NCBI GenBank assembly: GCA_965533275.1
Contig: CBESWG010000007.1
Location: 1 to 64,000, forward strand
Length of the DNA: 64,000 bases
Direction of reading: 5' to 3'
Source of the DNA: JAUXEH01 sp965533275
GTDB taxonomy: Bacteria; Acidobacteriota; Aminicenantia; Aminicenantales; Aminicenantaceae
Position 1 is the first letter of the stretch; every line of letters begins with the position of its first letter. Positions 7,806-15,073 of the stretch are shown in pieces. The notes below the pieces were generated by a model. It had not been told where the DNA came from. It did no database searches and worked only from the letters and a program-made list of their open reading frames with translations. Position numbers and translations under genes: made by a program.

Positions 7806-9947
7806 ATGGATAATACGCACCAGAAGAGGATCGCCTCAGAACTGGGCTTGAAAGAGAGCCAGGTCAAGGCCACGGTCGAGCTGCTGTCCATAGACTGCAC
7901 GGTCCCCTTCATCGCACGCTACCGCAAAGAAGCAACCGGAAACCTGGATGAGGTCGCCGTCCTGGGCATCCGAGACCTTCTGGATAAGCTGGCTGCTCTG
8001 GATAAGAGGCGCCAGGCGATCTTGAAGTCCTTGGAAGAACAGGGAGTGCTCACCGACGAGCTGCGAGGCCGTGTTCGTGCCGCGGACAGCCTGAGCGAGC
8101 TCGAGGACATCTACCTGCCCTTCCGGCCCAAGCGGCGGACGAGGGGCTCCCAGGCAGTGGAGAAGGGGCTCGAACCTCTCGCCCGCCTGATCTTCGCACA
8201 GGAAGACCTGGACCCGGCGAAGGAGGCGGCTCCCTACGTGGACTCCGAAAAGGAGGTCCACAGCGCAGAGGAAGCCCTGGCCGGCGCCCGTGACATCATC
8301 GCCGAGTGGATCAATGAGGATGCGGAGGCGCGCTCCGAACTGCGTGATCTTTATTCCCGAGGCGCGTTCATCCGCAGCCGCGCCGCCAAAGGGAAAGGAG
8401 AAGAGGAAACCGCAAAATTCAGGGACTATCTCGACTGGCAGGAGCCCCTGCGCCGCATCCCCTCCCACCGCCTGTTGGCCATGCTCCGCGGCAAGAAGGA
8501 GGGGCTGCTGTCGCTCGCGGTCCATCCCGATGAGGAAGAGGCCCTGCGGGTCCTTGAGCGGCGTTTCGTCCGTTCCCGCAACCTGGCCTCCGAAGAGGTG
8601 CGGGCAGCCTTGGGCGACGGGTATCGGAGGCTTTTGAATCCCTCCCTTGGGAATGAGCTGCTGGCCGCGGCCAGGCAGGAGGCAGACGAGGATGCGATCC
8701 GGGTCTTTGCGGACAACCTCCGGGACATGCTGCTTGCTTCTCCCCTGGGTGCGAGGAATGTGCTGGCCCTCGATCCAGGATTCCGCACGGGCTGCAAGGT
8801 GGTCTGTCTCGACCGGCAGGGACGCCTGCTGGAGAACGACACCATCTATCCCCTGGAACCCCAAAAGCAAAGAGAGAAAGCGGCGGCCCGGATCCGCGAC
8901 CTGGCACTGGTCTTCGTTATCGAGGCCGTGGCGGTAGGAAACGGGACCGGCGGCAGGGAGGCGCACTCTTTTGTCCGCAGCCTCGGGCTGGGATCCAAGA
9001 TCCCCGTCATCATGGTCAACGAGAGCGGGGCCTCGGTCTACTCCGCCTCGAAAACAGCCCGCGAGGAGTTTCCGGACCAGGATGTCACGGTGCGCGGAGC
9101 AGTATCAATCGGACGCCGGCTCATGGATCCCCTGTCCGAGCTGGTCAAGATCGATCCCAAATCTATAGGCGTAGGCCAGTACCAACACGATGTGGATCAG
9201 AAGGCGCTGAAGCAGGCCCTGGACGACACCGTGATGAGCTGCGTCAGCGCTGTGGGCGTCGAGGTCAACACGGCCAGCAAACAGCTGCTGAGCTATGTCC
9301 CCGGGCTGGGCCCCAAGCTGGCGGCCGCGCTGGTCGAACATCGGGACCGGAACGGGCCCTTCCCCTCGCGGAAGGCACTGTTGGGCGTGCAGGGGCTGGG
9401 ACCCAAGTCCTTCGAGCAATCAGCGGGATTCCTCCGTATCCGGGAAAGCGCCGATCCCCTGGACGCATCGGCCGTTCATCCCGAGAGCTATCCAGTCGTG
9501 AAACGGATGGCTGCCGACTTGGGTTATTCGGTGGAGGATCTGATGCGTGATCCCCAGGCCCGCGTGCGGATCGAGCTCGCTCACTATGTCTCCGCTGCGG
9601 TCGGGCTGCCCACACTCAACGACATCCTGGATGAGCTCGCCAAGCCCGGCCGTGATCCCAGGGAGGAATTTGAGGCCGTGTCCTTCAGTGAGGGCATCAA
9701 TGCTCCGGAGGACCTGAGACCCGGCATGCAGCTGCCTGGAATCGTGACCAACGTGACCAATTTCGGGGCCTTCGTGGATGTGGGGGTTCACCAGGACGGC
9801 CTGGTGCACATCAGCCAGCTGGCCGATCGCTTCGTGGCCCGGGCTTCCGATGTTGTCAAAGTAGGGCAGAAAGTGAGCGTCCGTGTCCTCGAGGTGGATC
9901 TCGAGCGGCGGCGGATTGGCCTGTCCATGAAACAAGGGGATCGGTAA
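7806..9947 (+). CDS. tex: Tex family RNA-binding transcription accessory protein
   Basis: Full-length Tex, 713 residues from ATG at 7806 (MDNTHQKR). The frame opens earlier at 7758, but homologues start with a short N-terminus and GGAGAG lies upstream of 7806. Order of domains: helical Tex N-domain (IPFIARYRKEATGNLDE-type signature, about 30-60), YqgF/RNase H-like domain beginning LALDPGFRTGCKVV (about 320), helix-hairpin-helix region around YVPGLGPKLAAALVEHR (about 495), and a C-terminal S1 RNA-binding domain (GIVTNVTNFGAFVDVG to the end). It acts in the cytoplasm in transcription and RNA metabolism. A perfect 22-bp hairpin element begins over its stop codon. Confidence 0.96.
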   Translation: MDNTHQKRIASELGLKESQVKATVELLSIDCTVPFIARYRKEATGNLDEVAVLGIRDLLDKLAALDKRRQAILKSLEEQGVLTDELRGRVRAADSLSELEDIYLPFRPKRRTRGSQAVEKGLEPLARLIFAQEDLDPAKEAAPYVDSEKEVHSAEEALAGARDIIAEWINEDAEARSELRDLYSRGAFIRSRAAKGKGEEETAKFRDYLDWQEPLRRIPSHRLLAMLRGKKEGLLSLAVHPDEEEALRVLERRFVRSRNLASEEVRAALGDGYRRLLNPSLGNELLAAARQEADEDAIRVFADNLRDMLLASPLGARNVLALDPGFRTGCKVVCLDRQGRLLENDTIYPLEPQKQREKAAARIRDLALVFVIEAVAVGNGTGGREAHSFVRSLGLGSKIPVIMVNESGASVYSASKTAREEFPDQDVTVRGAVSIGRRLMDPLSELVKIDPKSIGVGQYQHDVDQKALKQALDDTVMSCVSAVGVEVNTASKQLLSYVPGLGPKLAAALVEHRDRNGPFPSRKALLGVQGLGPKSFEQSAGFLRIRESADPLDASAVHPESYPVVKRMAADLGYSVEDLMRDPQARVRIELAHYVSAAVGLPTLNDILDELAKPGRDPREEFEAVSFSEGINAPEDLRPGMQLPGIVTNVTNFGAFVDVGVHQDGLVHISQLADRFVARASDVVKVGQKVSVRVLEVDLERRRIGLSMKQGDR

Positions 9948-10010
9948 TATTGTCTCTCAGGGCGGAGGACCCACCCAGCCACCCCATGCGCCCTGAGAGA
10001 CAATATTACC
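9943..10010 (+). repeat. Conserved-loop hairpin element A (22-bp perfect stem, 24-base loop)
   Basis: Bases 9943-9964 and 9989-10010 are perfect reverse complements (22 bp). They enclose a 24-base loop containing GACCCACCCAGCCACCCC and ending CATG. The stem overlaps the stop codon of tex. No T-run follows, so it is not a typical intrinsic terminator. The loop differs by only two bases from that of element C (11281-11348), whose stem is unrelated in sequence. Confidence 0.85.
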
Positions 10011-10018
10011 TCCCGCAC

Positions 10019-10063
10019 AAATTATCCAGGGCGGAAGACCCGCCCAGCCACCCCCTATAATTT
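10019..10063 (+). repeat. Conserved-loop hairpin element B (degenerate copy)
   Basis: The loop sequence GACCCGCCCAGCCACCCC recurs at 10037-10054, preceded by CAGGGCG as in element A. The matching right arm is missing. Only AAATTAT (10019-10025) and ATAATTT (10057-10063) can pair. Read as a decayed copy. Confidence 0.6.
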
Positions 10064-10164
10064 TACAAATCGTACTCCCGGGATCAGACGCCTGGGACGG
10101 CCTGGTCAACATATTCACGATTCCAATCGTACTTAAGTATATCGACCAATTTTGAGGAGCTGTC

Positions 10165-11274
10165 ATGCGCAGAATAATGAGTCTTTGTATTGTGTTTCTG
10201 ATCCCAGCCTGGATATCGGCTCAGAACGTCATAAAGAATCCCGACCAACCTGATGATGCACGGGCGGGTCGTGTGCTGCAGCTGACCAAAGAACTGACCG
10301 TTTCAGATGAGCAGGGCGGATATTACTTCAAGAGTCCGAAAAATATACAGATCGCCCCAGATGGCAGTATTTTCCTTCTGGATGAGGACCAGTTCCTCAA
10401 ATTCGATGCGGACGGGAAATTCCAGGCAAATCTCTTCAGGAAAGGTCAGGGTCCGGGAGAAGTGGAACAGATCATGGATTATATCTTTACCGGTGATGGG
10501 ATAGCGGTCCTGCAGGCTCAGCCAAATAAGATCGTCCTGATGGATATGCAGGGCGAGTTCCTGAGAGAGATCAAGCCGGATGATGTATGCTACCGACTGT
10601 TCACTTTTTATGACGGCCGCTACTATGGAGCCCACAATTCACGGCCTCAGTTTGATAAATTGGGGGATGAGCCCATGATCCTGGATATCACTTGGAACAT
10701 CCGGATCGCTTCTGACACAGGCGTGGTTGAGGTTACGGAGCTGAATTTTCCTGTCTCTTGGTATGCGCAGCGCATAAAATCTGCTGTCATCGCCAACTAT
10801 ATCGTGGATTTCATGGCCCTCCCTGCTCAAGAAAGATACATGGTGATCTCCCATACTCAGAAATACCTACTCAAGCTCCTCGACTTAGAGAGTGGACAGG
10901 TTATACGTGAATTCTCAAGAGAGTATGCGCGCATCAGGATGAAACCGGACAAGACCGGGAAGGTGGAGGTCCGCCCCGATACTTTTACGCTGGTCCCTCC
11001 GGTGGATCACTATAACGACATCCAGAAGTTCTTCATCATAGAGGACCGGATCTGGGTATTGACCTCCACTCTAGACCAGGAAAAAGGCTTCCTTGTGGAT
11101 GTGTTCGATATGGCCGGGCGATATCTGGATAATTTCTATCTTCCGTTCCAGGACAGCATCAAACAGGCCGGGCTGGCTCGACATCCGCTCACCATCCATG
11201 GTGGATGCGTCTATGTCATGGAATACGATGAGGACGGCATCCCCACGCTGGTGAAATACCGGATCACCAACTAA
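10165..11274 (+). CDS. Secreted 6-bladed beta-propeller protein
   Basis: A 369-residue protein with signal peptide (MRRIMSLCIVFLIPAWISAQ) followed by repeated propeller strands: KNIQIAPDGSIFLLDEDQFLKFDADGKF, then GKGQGPGE-like RKGQGPGEVEQI, VLMDMQGEFLREI, and a C-terminal blade VDVFDMAGRYLDNFYLPF. The GxGxGPGEF-type motif is typical of the 6-bladed beta-propeller family (PF17170-like) common in Bacteroidota and Acidobacteriota. SD GAGGAG precedes ATG. Its base composition looks clearly more AT-rich than tex and the following oxidoreductase gene, and it is bracketed by hairpin elements A/B and C/D, which may indicate separate acquisition. Binding partner unknown. Confidence 0.85.
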   Translation: MRRIMSLCIVFLIPAWISAQNVIKNPDQPDDARAGRVLQLTKELTVSDEQGGYYFKSPKNIQIAPDGSIFLLDEDQFLKFDADGKFQANLFRKGQGPGEVEQIMDYIFTGDGIAVLQAQPNKIVLMDMQGEFLREIKPDDVCYRLFTFYDGRYYGAHNSRPQFDKLGDEPMILDITWNIRIASDTGVVEVTELNFPVSWYAQRIKSAVIANYIVDFMALPAQERYMVISHTQKYLLKLLDLESGQVIREFSREYARIRMKPDKTGKVEVRPDTFTLVPPVDHYNDIQKFFIIEDRIWVLTSTLDQEKGFLVDVFDMAGRYLDNFYLPFQDSIKQAGLARHPLTIHGGCVYVMEYDEDGIPTLVKYRITN

Positions 11275-11280
11275 GGTTGC

Positions 11281-11348
11281 GGCGATACTGTGTGTCCAGG
11301 TGGAAGACCCACCCAACCACCCCATGCACCTGGACACACAGCATCGCC
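11281..11348 (+). repeat. Conserved-loop hairpin element C (21 of 22 bp stem, 24-base loop)
   Basis: Arms 11281-11302 (GGCGATACTGTGTGTCCAGG...) and 11327-11348 pair at 21 of 22 positions. The loop (11303-11326) contains GACCCACCCAACCACCCC and ends CATG. Stem length and loop length are identical to element A although the stem sequences are unrelated. The single mismatch is A-C on this strand and would be a G-U pair in RNA copied from the other strand. It starts 6 bases after the beta-propeller stop codon. Confidence 0.85.
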
Positions 11349-11469
11349 TTCAGTAGACATTATCGTAACCTGAATCTTCCCTTTGCTCATCGTTGGTGAT
11401 GTAGTCTATTCAAGTGCATGGGTTTGCTGCTGTTAATCTTGTCATAGCGGAACCGATGCATGCTGCGTT

Positions 11470-11541
11470 GGTGAGTGTGTTCTTGATCGAGCCCATGGGG
11501 AGGTTGGGTGGGTCTTCGGCGAGATCAAGAATATACTCACC
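11470..11541 (-). repeat. Conserved-loop hairpin element D (inverted orientation)
   Basis: On the minus strand the loop is the same as in element C with one substitution; on the + strand it reads CATGGGGAGGTTGGGTGGG (11494-11512). Arms run 11470-11493 and 11518-11541, about 24 bp, with four non-Watson-Crick positions. Two of these are G-T opposites on the + strand (G-U in RNA). It lies just upstream of the Gfo/Idh/MocA gene promoter region. Confidence 0.8.
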
Positions 11542-11549
11542 TCCTCTTT

Positions 11550-11578
11550 TTGACATGCTGAACGCCATGTGATAGACA
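11550..11578 (+). promoter_or_regulatory. Possible sigma-70 promoter for the Gfo/Idh/MocA gene
   Basis: A perfect -35 hexamer TTGACA (11550-11555) is followed after 17 bases by TAGACA (11573-11578), a poor -10. The ATG follows at 11616 with SD AGGAGG. Confidence 0.35.
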
Positions 11579-11615
11579 AAACTCACAGTTCAATACTTTG
11601 AATCAGGAGGGCCTC

Positions 11616-12959
11616 ATGTCACACAAAACCGATCCCTGGAGCAGGAGAAAATTCCTGTCGACCTCTGCCACCGCGGCTTTGGGCGCCGCCAGCCTACCCC
11701 TGTGGAGCCCCGGCGTTTTCGTTGGTCGTGCAGAGGGCGAGAAGCTGCGTGTGGCCCTGGTGGGGACCGGCATCCGCGGCAGTTCCACCTGGGGCCGTAC
11801 ACTGATCCAGAACTATGCTGATGTTTTGGACATGGTCGGCCTCTGCGACAGCAATTCCAAACGCCTGGCCTATGCCAAGGAGTATATGGGCGCGGTCTGC
11901 CCCACCTTCACGGATTTCGACCGCATGGTGAAGGAGACACAGCCCCAGATGGTGGTCGTGACCACCACCGACTGCTTCCACGCCAAATATATCTGCCGGG
12001 CCATGGAGCTGGGCTGTGACGTCATCACAGAAAAACCCATGGCTACAGATGAAGAGATGTGCCAGTCCATCCTGGACACCGAGCGGCGAACCGGCCGTAA
12101 GGTCACGGTCACGTTTAATTACCGCTACAGCCCGGAAGCGGTCAAGATCAAGGAGATCCTTATGTCCGGGGAGATCGGCCAGGTCACCTCTGTGGATTTC
12201 AACTACTATCTGGATGTGTTCCACGGCGCCTCCTATTTCCGGCGCTGGCATGGATTCAAGCAGTTCTCAGGATCTCTGCTCGTGCACAAGGCCACGCATC
12301 ACTATGACCTCATGAACTGGTGGCTGGGTGCGGAGCCCCTGGAGGTGCGCGCCTATGGGGCGCTGCGGAAATACGGCCACAACGGCACGGTCCGGTCCCA
12401 GCGCTGCATGACCTGCCCGCACAAAGGCAGCTGCGAGTTCTATTGGGACATCACCACTAGCGGTCACCTCATGAACCTGTACGTGAAGGCCGAGTCCGAG
12501 GACGGTTACCTCCGGGATGCCTGCGTGTTCAGGAAGAAGATCAACATCTGGGACACCATGAATGTCCAGGTTCAGTACCACAACCGTGTGACCATGAGCT
12601 ATTCGCTCAACGCTTTCATGCCCTACGAGGGATACTTGGTCGGCTTCAACGGGACCAGGGGGCGCCTGGATGCCCGGGTCTACCACCAGACACCCTGGGA
12701 GAATCCTGCCCTCGCGGAATTCCGTGTCACCCGCAGCTTCGGGGAGTCCCGCACCCTCAACATCAGTGCCGGGGGGGGAGGGCATTGGGGTGCCGACGGA
12801 ATCATGCAGGACCAGATCTTCCGTGACGTGCCGCCGGATCCCCTGGCCAGACGTGCCGGGACGCGGCAGGGAGCACTTTCCATCCTGATCGGGATCGCTG
12901 CCCGCCGCAGCATCGAACAAGGGCGATCCTTCGCGATCGACGAACTCGTGAAGCTGTGA
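11616..12959 (+). CDS. Tat-exported Gfo/Idh/MocA-family oxidoreductase
   Basis: 447 residues from ATG 11616 (AGGAGG 5 bases upstream). A twin-arginine signal (SRRKFLSTSATAALGAASLPL) is followed by a Rossmann NAD(P)-binding domain starting LRVALVGTGIRGS. The family EKP motif occurs in DVITEKPMATDEE, supplying the catalytic lysine. The C-terminal alpha/beta substrate domain carries NYRYSPEAVKIKE and a cysteine cluster (CMTCPHKGSCEF) that could bind a metal. Tat export of folded, cofactor-loaded sugar oxidoreductases of this type is common in glycan-degrading bacteria. Substrate is not predictable; a sugar or polyol dehydrogenase role is likely. Confidence 0.9.
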   Translation: MSHKTDPWSRRKFLSTSATAALGAASLPLWSPGVFVGRAEGEKLRVALVGTGIRGSSTWGRTLIQNYADVLDMVGLCDSNSKRLAYAKEYMGAVCPTFTDFDRMVKETQPQMVVVTTTDCFHAKYICRAMELGCDVITEKPMATDEEMCQSILDTERRTGRKVTVTFNYRYSPEAVKIKEILMSGEIGQVTSVDFNYYLDVFHGASYFRRWHGFKQFSGSLLVHKATHHYDLMNWWLGAEPLEVRAYGALRKYGHNGTVRSQRCMTCPHKGSCEFYWDITTSGHLMNLYVKAESEDGYLRDACVFRKKINIWDTMNVQVQYHNRVTMSYSLNAFMPYEGYLVGFNGTRGRLDARVYHQTPWENPALAEFRVTRSFGESRTLNISAGGGGHWGADGIMQDQIFRDVPPDPLARRAGTRQGALSILIGIAARRSIEQGRSFAIDELVKL

Positions 12960-13001
12960 TCGGTCGAGCGACAGCCTGGGGGGCCGCCTGTCGACCCTCA
13001 C

Positions 13002-13148
13002 TCACCCACGGAACTGTCTGAAGAGTCCGAAGGCGAGCAGCACGGCGCCCACGATCAGCAGGGCGTTGTTCTTGTTGATGAATCCGACTATGATCAAAGC
13101 GACCCCAGCCAGGATCCCGAGGAGCGGTACTCTTGCGGCTATACTCAC
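13002..13148 (-). CDS. Small membrane protein (two helices), hypothetical
   Basis: The frame is open back to 13241, but GTG at 13148 with AGGA 8 bases upstream gives a compact 48-residue protein starting VSIAARVPLLGILAGVALII. Two hydrophobic helices are separated by NKNN and end in FRQFRG. It starts 38 bases after the corrinoid protein stop and on the same strand, so it may be the last gene of that operon. No family recognised. Confidence 0.55.
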   Translation of the reverse strand: MSIAARVPLLGILAGVALIIVGFINKNNALLIVGAVLLAFGLFRQFRG

Positions 13149-13185
13149 GGTCTCTATCCTGTATTTCCTCTGATGTCCGGAATCC

Positions 13186-13830
13186 TCACCTCGGCTGTTT
13201 ACCGAGGAGACCGTCGACAAGGTCGATGGCCGATGCGGCATCCGGGGCGTATCCGTCGGCCCCGATCTTTTCGGCGAAGGCGGCGGTCACAGGGGCCCCC
13301 CCGATGATGACCTTGACGGCCGAACGGATCCCGGCTCCCTCCAGCCCCGTGATTACGGACTGCATGTTGACCATGGTGGTGGTCAGGAGCGAAGACAGGC
13401 CCACCACATCCGCCTGCCTTTCCTTCGCAGCGTCCACGAATTTTTGAACCGCCACATCCGCCCCAAGGTCGATGATCTCATAACCTGCCCCTTGTAGAAG
13501 CATGCCTACGATGTTTTTGCCGATGTCGTGCAGATCCCCCTGGATGCTGCCCATCACGACCTTTCCCCTGGGTTCCACATTCGCTGCCGCCAGGAGGGGT
13601 TTCAAACGCTCCAGTCCCTGGCTCATCGCTCTGGCCGATACCAGGACCTCGGGGATGAAACATTCATTGTTCTTGAATTTGTCGCTCACGATGTTCATCC
13701 CCTCTACCAGCCCGTTGTAGAGGATGGATTCGGCGGTTTCTCCCTTGCCTAAGGCCTGCTCGATCAGCTGACTGGTGGCAACGGCGTTTCCCTTCTGCAC
13801 CTCATCTGCGATCTGTTCGTAGAGGGTCAT
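13186..13830 (-). CDS. Corrinoid (cobalamin-binding) methyl-carrier protein
   Basis: 214 residues with the two-part structure of MtbC/MttC/MtaC-type corrinoid proteins: an N-terminal four-helix cap (about 1-85) and a C-terminal B12-binding Rossmann domain. The base-off signature DxHxxG appears as GDLHDIGKN, where His101 would coordinate cobalt, followed by the conserved GLSSLLTTTM and GGAPV segments. Such proteins carry methyl groups between a substrate methyltransferase and an acceptor. It is 12 bases downstream of a thymidylate-synthase-family gene rather than a usual MttB/MtaB methyltransferase, which is unusual. Confidence 0.92.
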   Translation of the reverse strand: MTLYEQIADEVQKGNAVATSQLIEQALGKGETAESILYNGLVEGMNIVSDKFKNNECFIPEVLVSARAMSQGLERLKPLLAAANVEPRGKVVMGSIQGDLHDIGKNIVGMLLQGAGYEIIDLGADVAVQKFVDAAKERQADVVGLSSLLTTTMVNMQSVITGLEGAGIRSAVKVIIGGAPVTAAFAEKIGADGYAPDAASAIDLVDGLLGKQPR

Positions 13831-13842
13831 GTTCGGCTCCTT

Positions 13843-14841
13843 TTAAACCGCATAATCTTCATTTTTCTGTATGGCTTCAAGTTCGGCTGCGACGGCCTCT
13901 TTAACCTTGGCCGGCATCTCGGTCTCGCGTTCGAGCATGGGCTTCAATCCCTTCCCCAGGCCGTCGTCTATGAAATAGGGGCGCACGAATGCCGAATCCC
14001 AGGTCCTCTCTTCGAAGCTGCGGCTGTCCAGATGCTCGAAGAAGCTTTTGATGCCCCGTTCCGCGTCCCCCTCGATCTCCCGGAAATAGGAGCCGTAGAT
14101 GTGAAGGGAATCGCTGATGTCCACGTACCTGCCCACACTCACGGGCTTGCCGATCCTTTCGCTCAACCCCATCGCGATCTTCCGCATGAGCGTGGTGATG
14201 GCGATCACATTCTCGAACCAGGCCTTGAAAAGGTCCCTGCTTCGCCAGTGCGTGTTCATATTGAACACGAATCCTCCGCTCCCATCCTCAGAAAGCCTTC
14301 CCCATACCCTCTGCAGGCAGGGAGGATCTTCCGTCGGCGGGTCCAGCTTTGGATTCCATGTGATGGCCTGGGCCCGGCGGCTGTGGCCGGCCTCCGCCAG
14401 CTTGTCGATAAGGTAGGCGATCTGGTCCACGACCTTGTCCTCGATCTGGTAATCGAAAAGGCGGCCGTGGTACGTGTAGGTCCAGCGTGTATCCTGGCTC
14501 TCCCTACCCTTGAGGATCTCCTCCAGCGGCTTGACCCAGTAGTCGTGGGCCCCGTTGACCACTTCCTGGACATACTCTGCCAGTCCTCCCAGCCCATCGG
14601 CAAAGGAGCGATGGAAGCGAGGCTGGCCAAAAGGCTTGTGGACTGCAATCATCACGGTGGCGTCCCGACTGGGCGGATCCCCCGGACGGTCGTACTCGGT
14701 GCGGATACTCGCTCCTTTCTCCCAGACCTCTCGGATCGCCTTCTCGTAGGCATGCGGAATGGTGTCTCCCTCGATCTTCAAAACCGGAATATTCCCTGGA
14801 TCCATACGTCCTCCTAGCTCGTGTGTTGGTAAATCTGACAT
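13843..14841 (-). CDS. Thymidylate-synthase-family protein, divergent (corrinoid-associated)
   Basis: 332 residues. Several ThyA landmarks are recognisable in order: PPSRDATVMI, the nucleophile region DPPCLQRVW with Cys175 (the canonical His after Cys is Leu, as in some archaeal forms), the folate/dUMP region THWRSRDLFKAWFENVIAITTL matching RSxDxxLGxPFN, and YVDISDSLHIYGSYF matching the DxHIYxNH block. A long N-terminal region (about 1-110) is not typical of ThyA. Two starts are possible: ATG 14841 (GAGGTG) and ATG 14805 (AGGAGG 4 bases away). It is cotranscribed with the corrinoid protein. It may make dTMP or perform another folate- or corrinoid-linked C1 transfer. Confidence 0.75.
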   Translation of the reverse strand: MSDLPTHELGGRMDPGNIPVLKIEGDTIPHAYEKAIREVWEKGASIRTEYDRPGDPPSRDATVMIAVHKPFGQPRFHRSFADGLGGLAEYVQEVVNGAHDYWVKPLEEILKGRESQDTRWTYTYHGRLFDYQIEDKVVDQIAYLIDKLAEAGHSRRAQAITWNPKLDPPTEDPPCLQRVWGRLSEDGSGGFVFNMNTHWRSRDLFKAWFENVIAITTLMRKIAMGLSERIGKPVSVGRYVDISDSLHIYGSYFREIEGDAERGIKSFFEHLDSRSFEERTWDSAFVRPYFIDDGLGKGLKPMLERETEMPAKVKEAVAAELEAIQKNEDYAV

Positions 14842-14990
14842 TTTTCACCTCTTGTTTATCACAAAGCCGGGGCGAGGAAAAGCCCGGTGTGAAAACCAGG
14901 GAGAAAGCTCATGATTTTGCTGTCGGCCGGTCTGCTGGGATGGATATCGCATCTCACGCTTCACTAAAAAGCTGCAGGCTCCTGGCGGAT

Positions 14991-15019
14991 TTGACGACCG
15001 GGAGATCCTGTGATATAGA
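14991..15019 (+). promoter_or_regulatory. Sigma-70-like promoter for S9 peptidase gene
   Basis: TTGACG (14991-14996), 17 bases, TATAGA (15014-15019): five of six consensus positions in each box at ideal spacing. The SD GGAGG and ATG of the S9 peptidase follow at 15074. Confidence 0.6.
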
Positions 15020-15073
15020 AAACAACTACGATCCGGAGGGAGAGAGAGACCTTCGGAAAACATGGAGGGCAAC

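Noticed and set aside
9943..10010. Element A as an ordinary rho-independent terminator of tex
   Set aside because: No T-run follows the stem, and the conserved 24-base loop is far longer than terminator loops. A secondary termination role is still possible.
9943..11541. Interpretation of the hairpin elements as integron attC sites or a CRISPR array
   Set aside because: attC sites conserve the stem ends rather than the loop, and no integrase is present. The spacing is irregular and one copy is inverted, so it is not a CRISPR.
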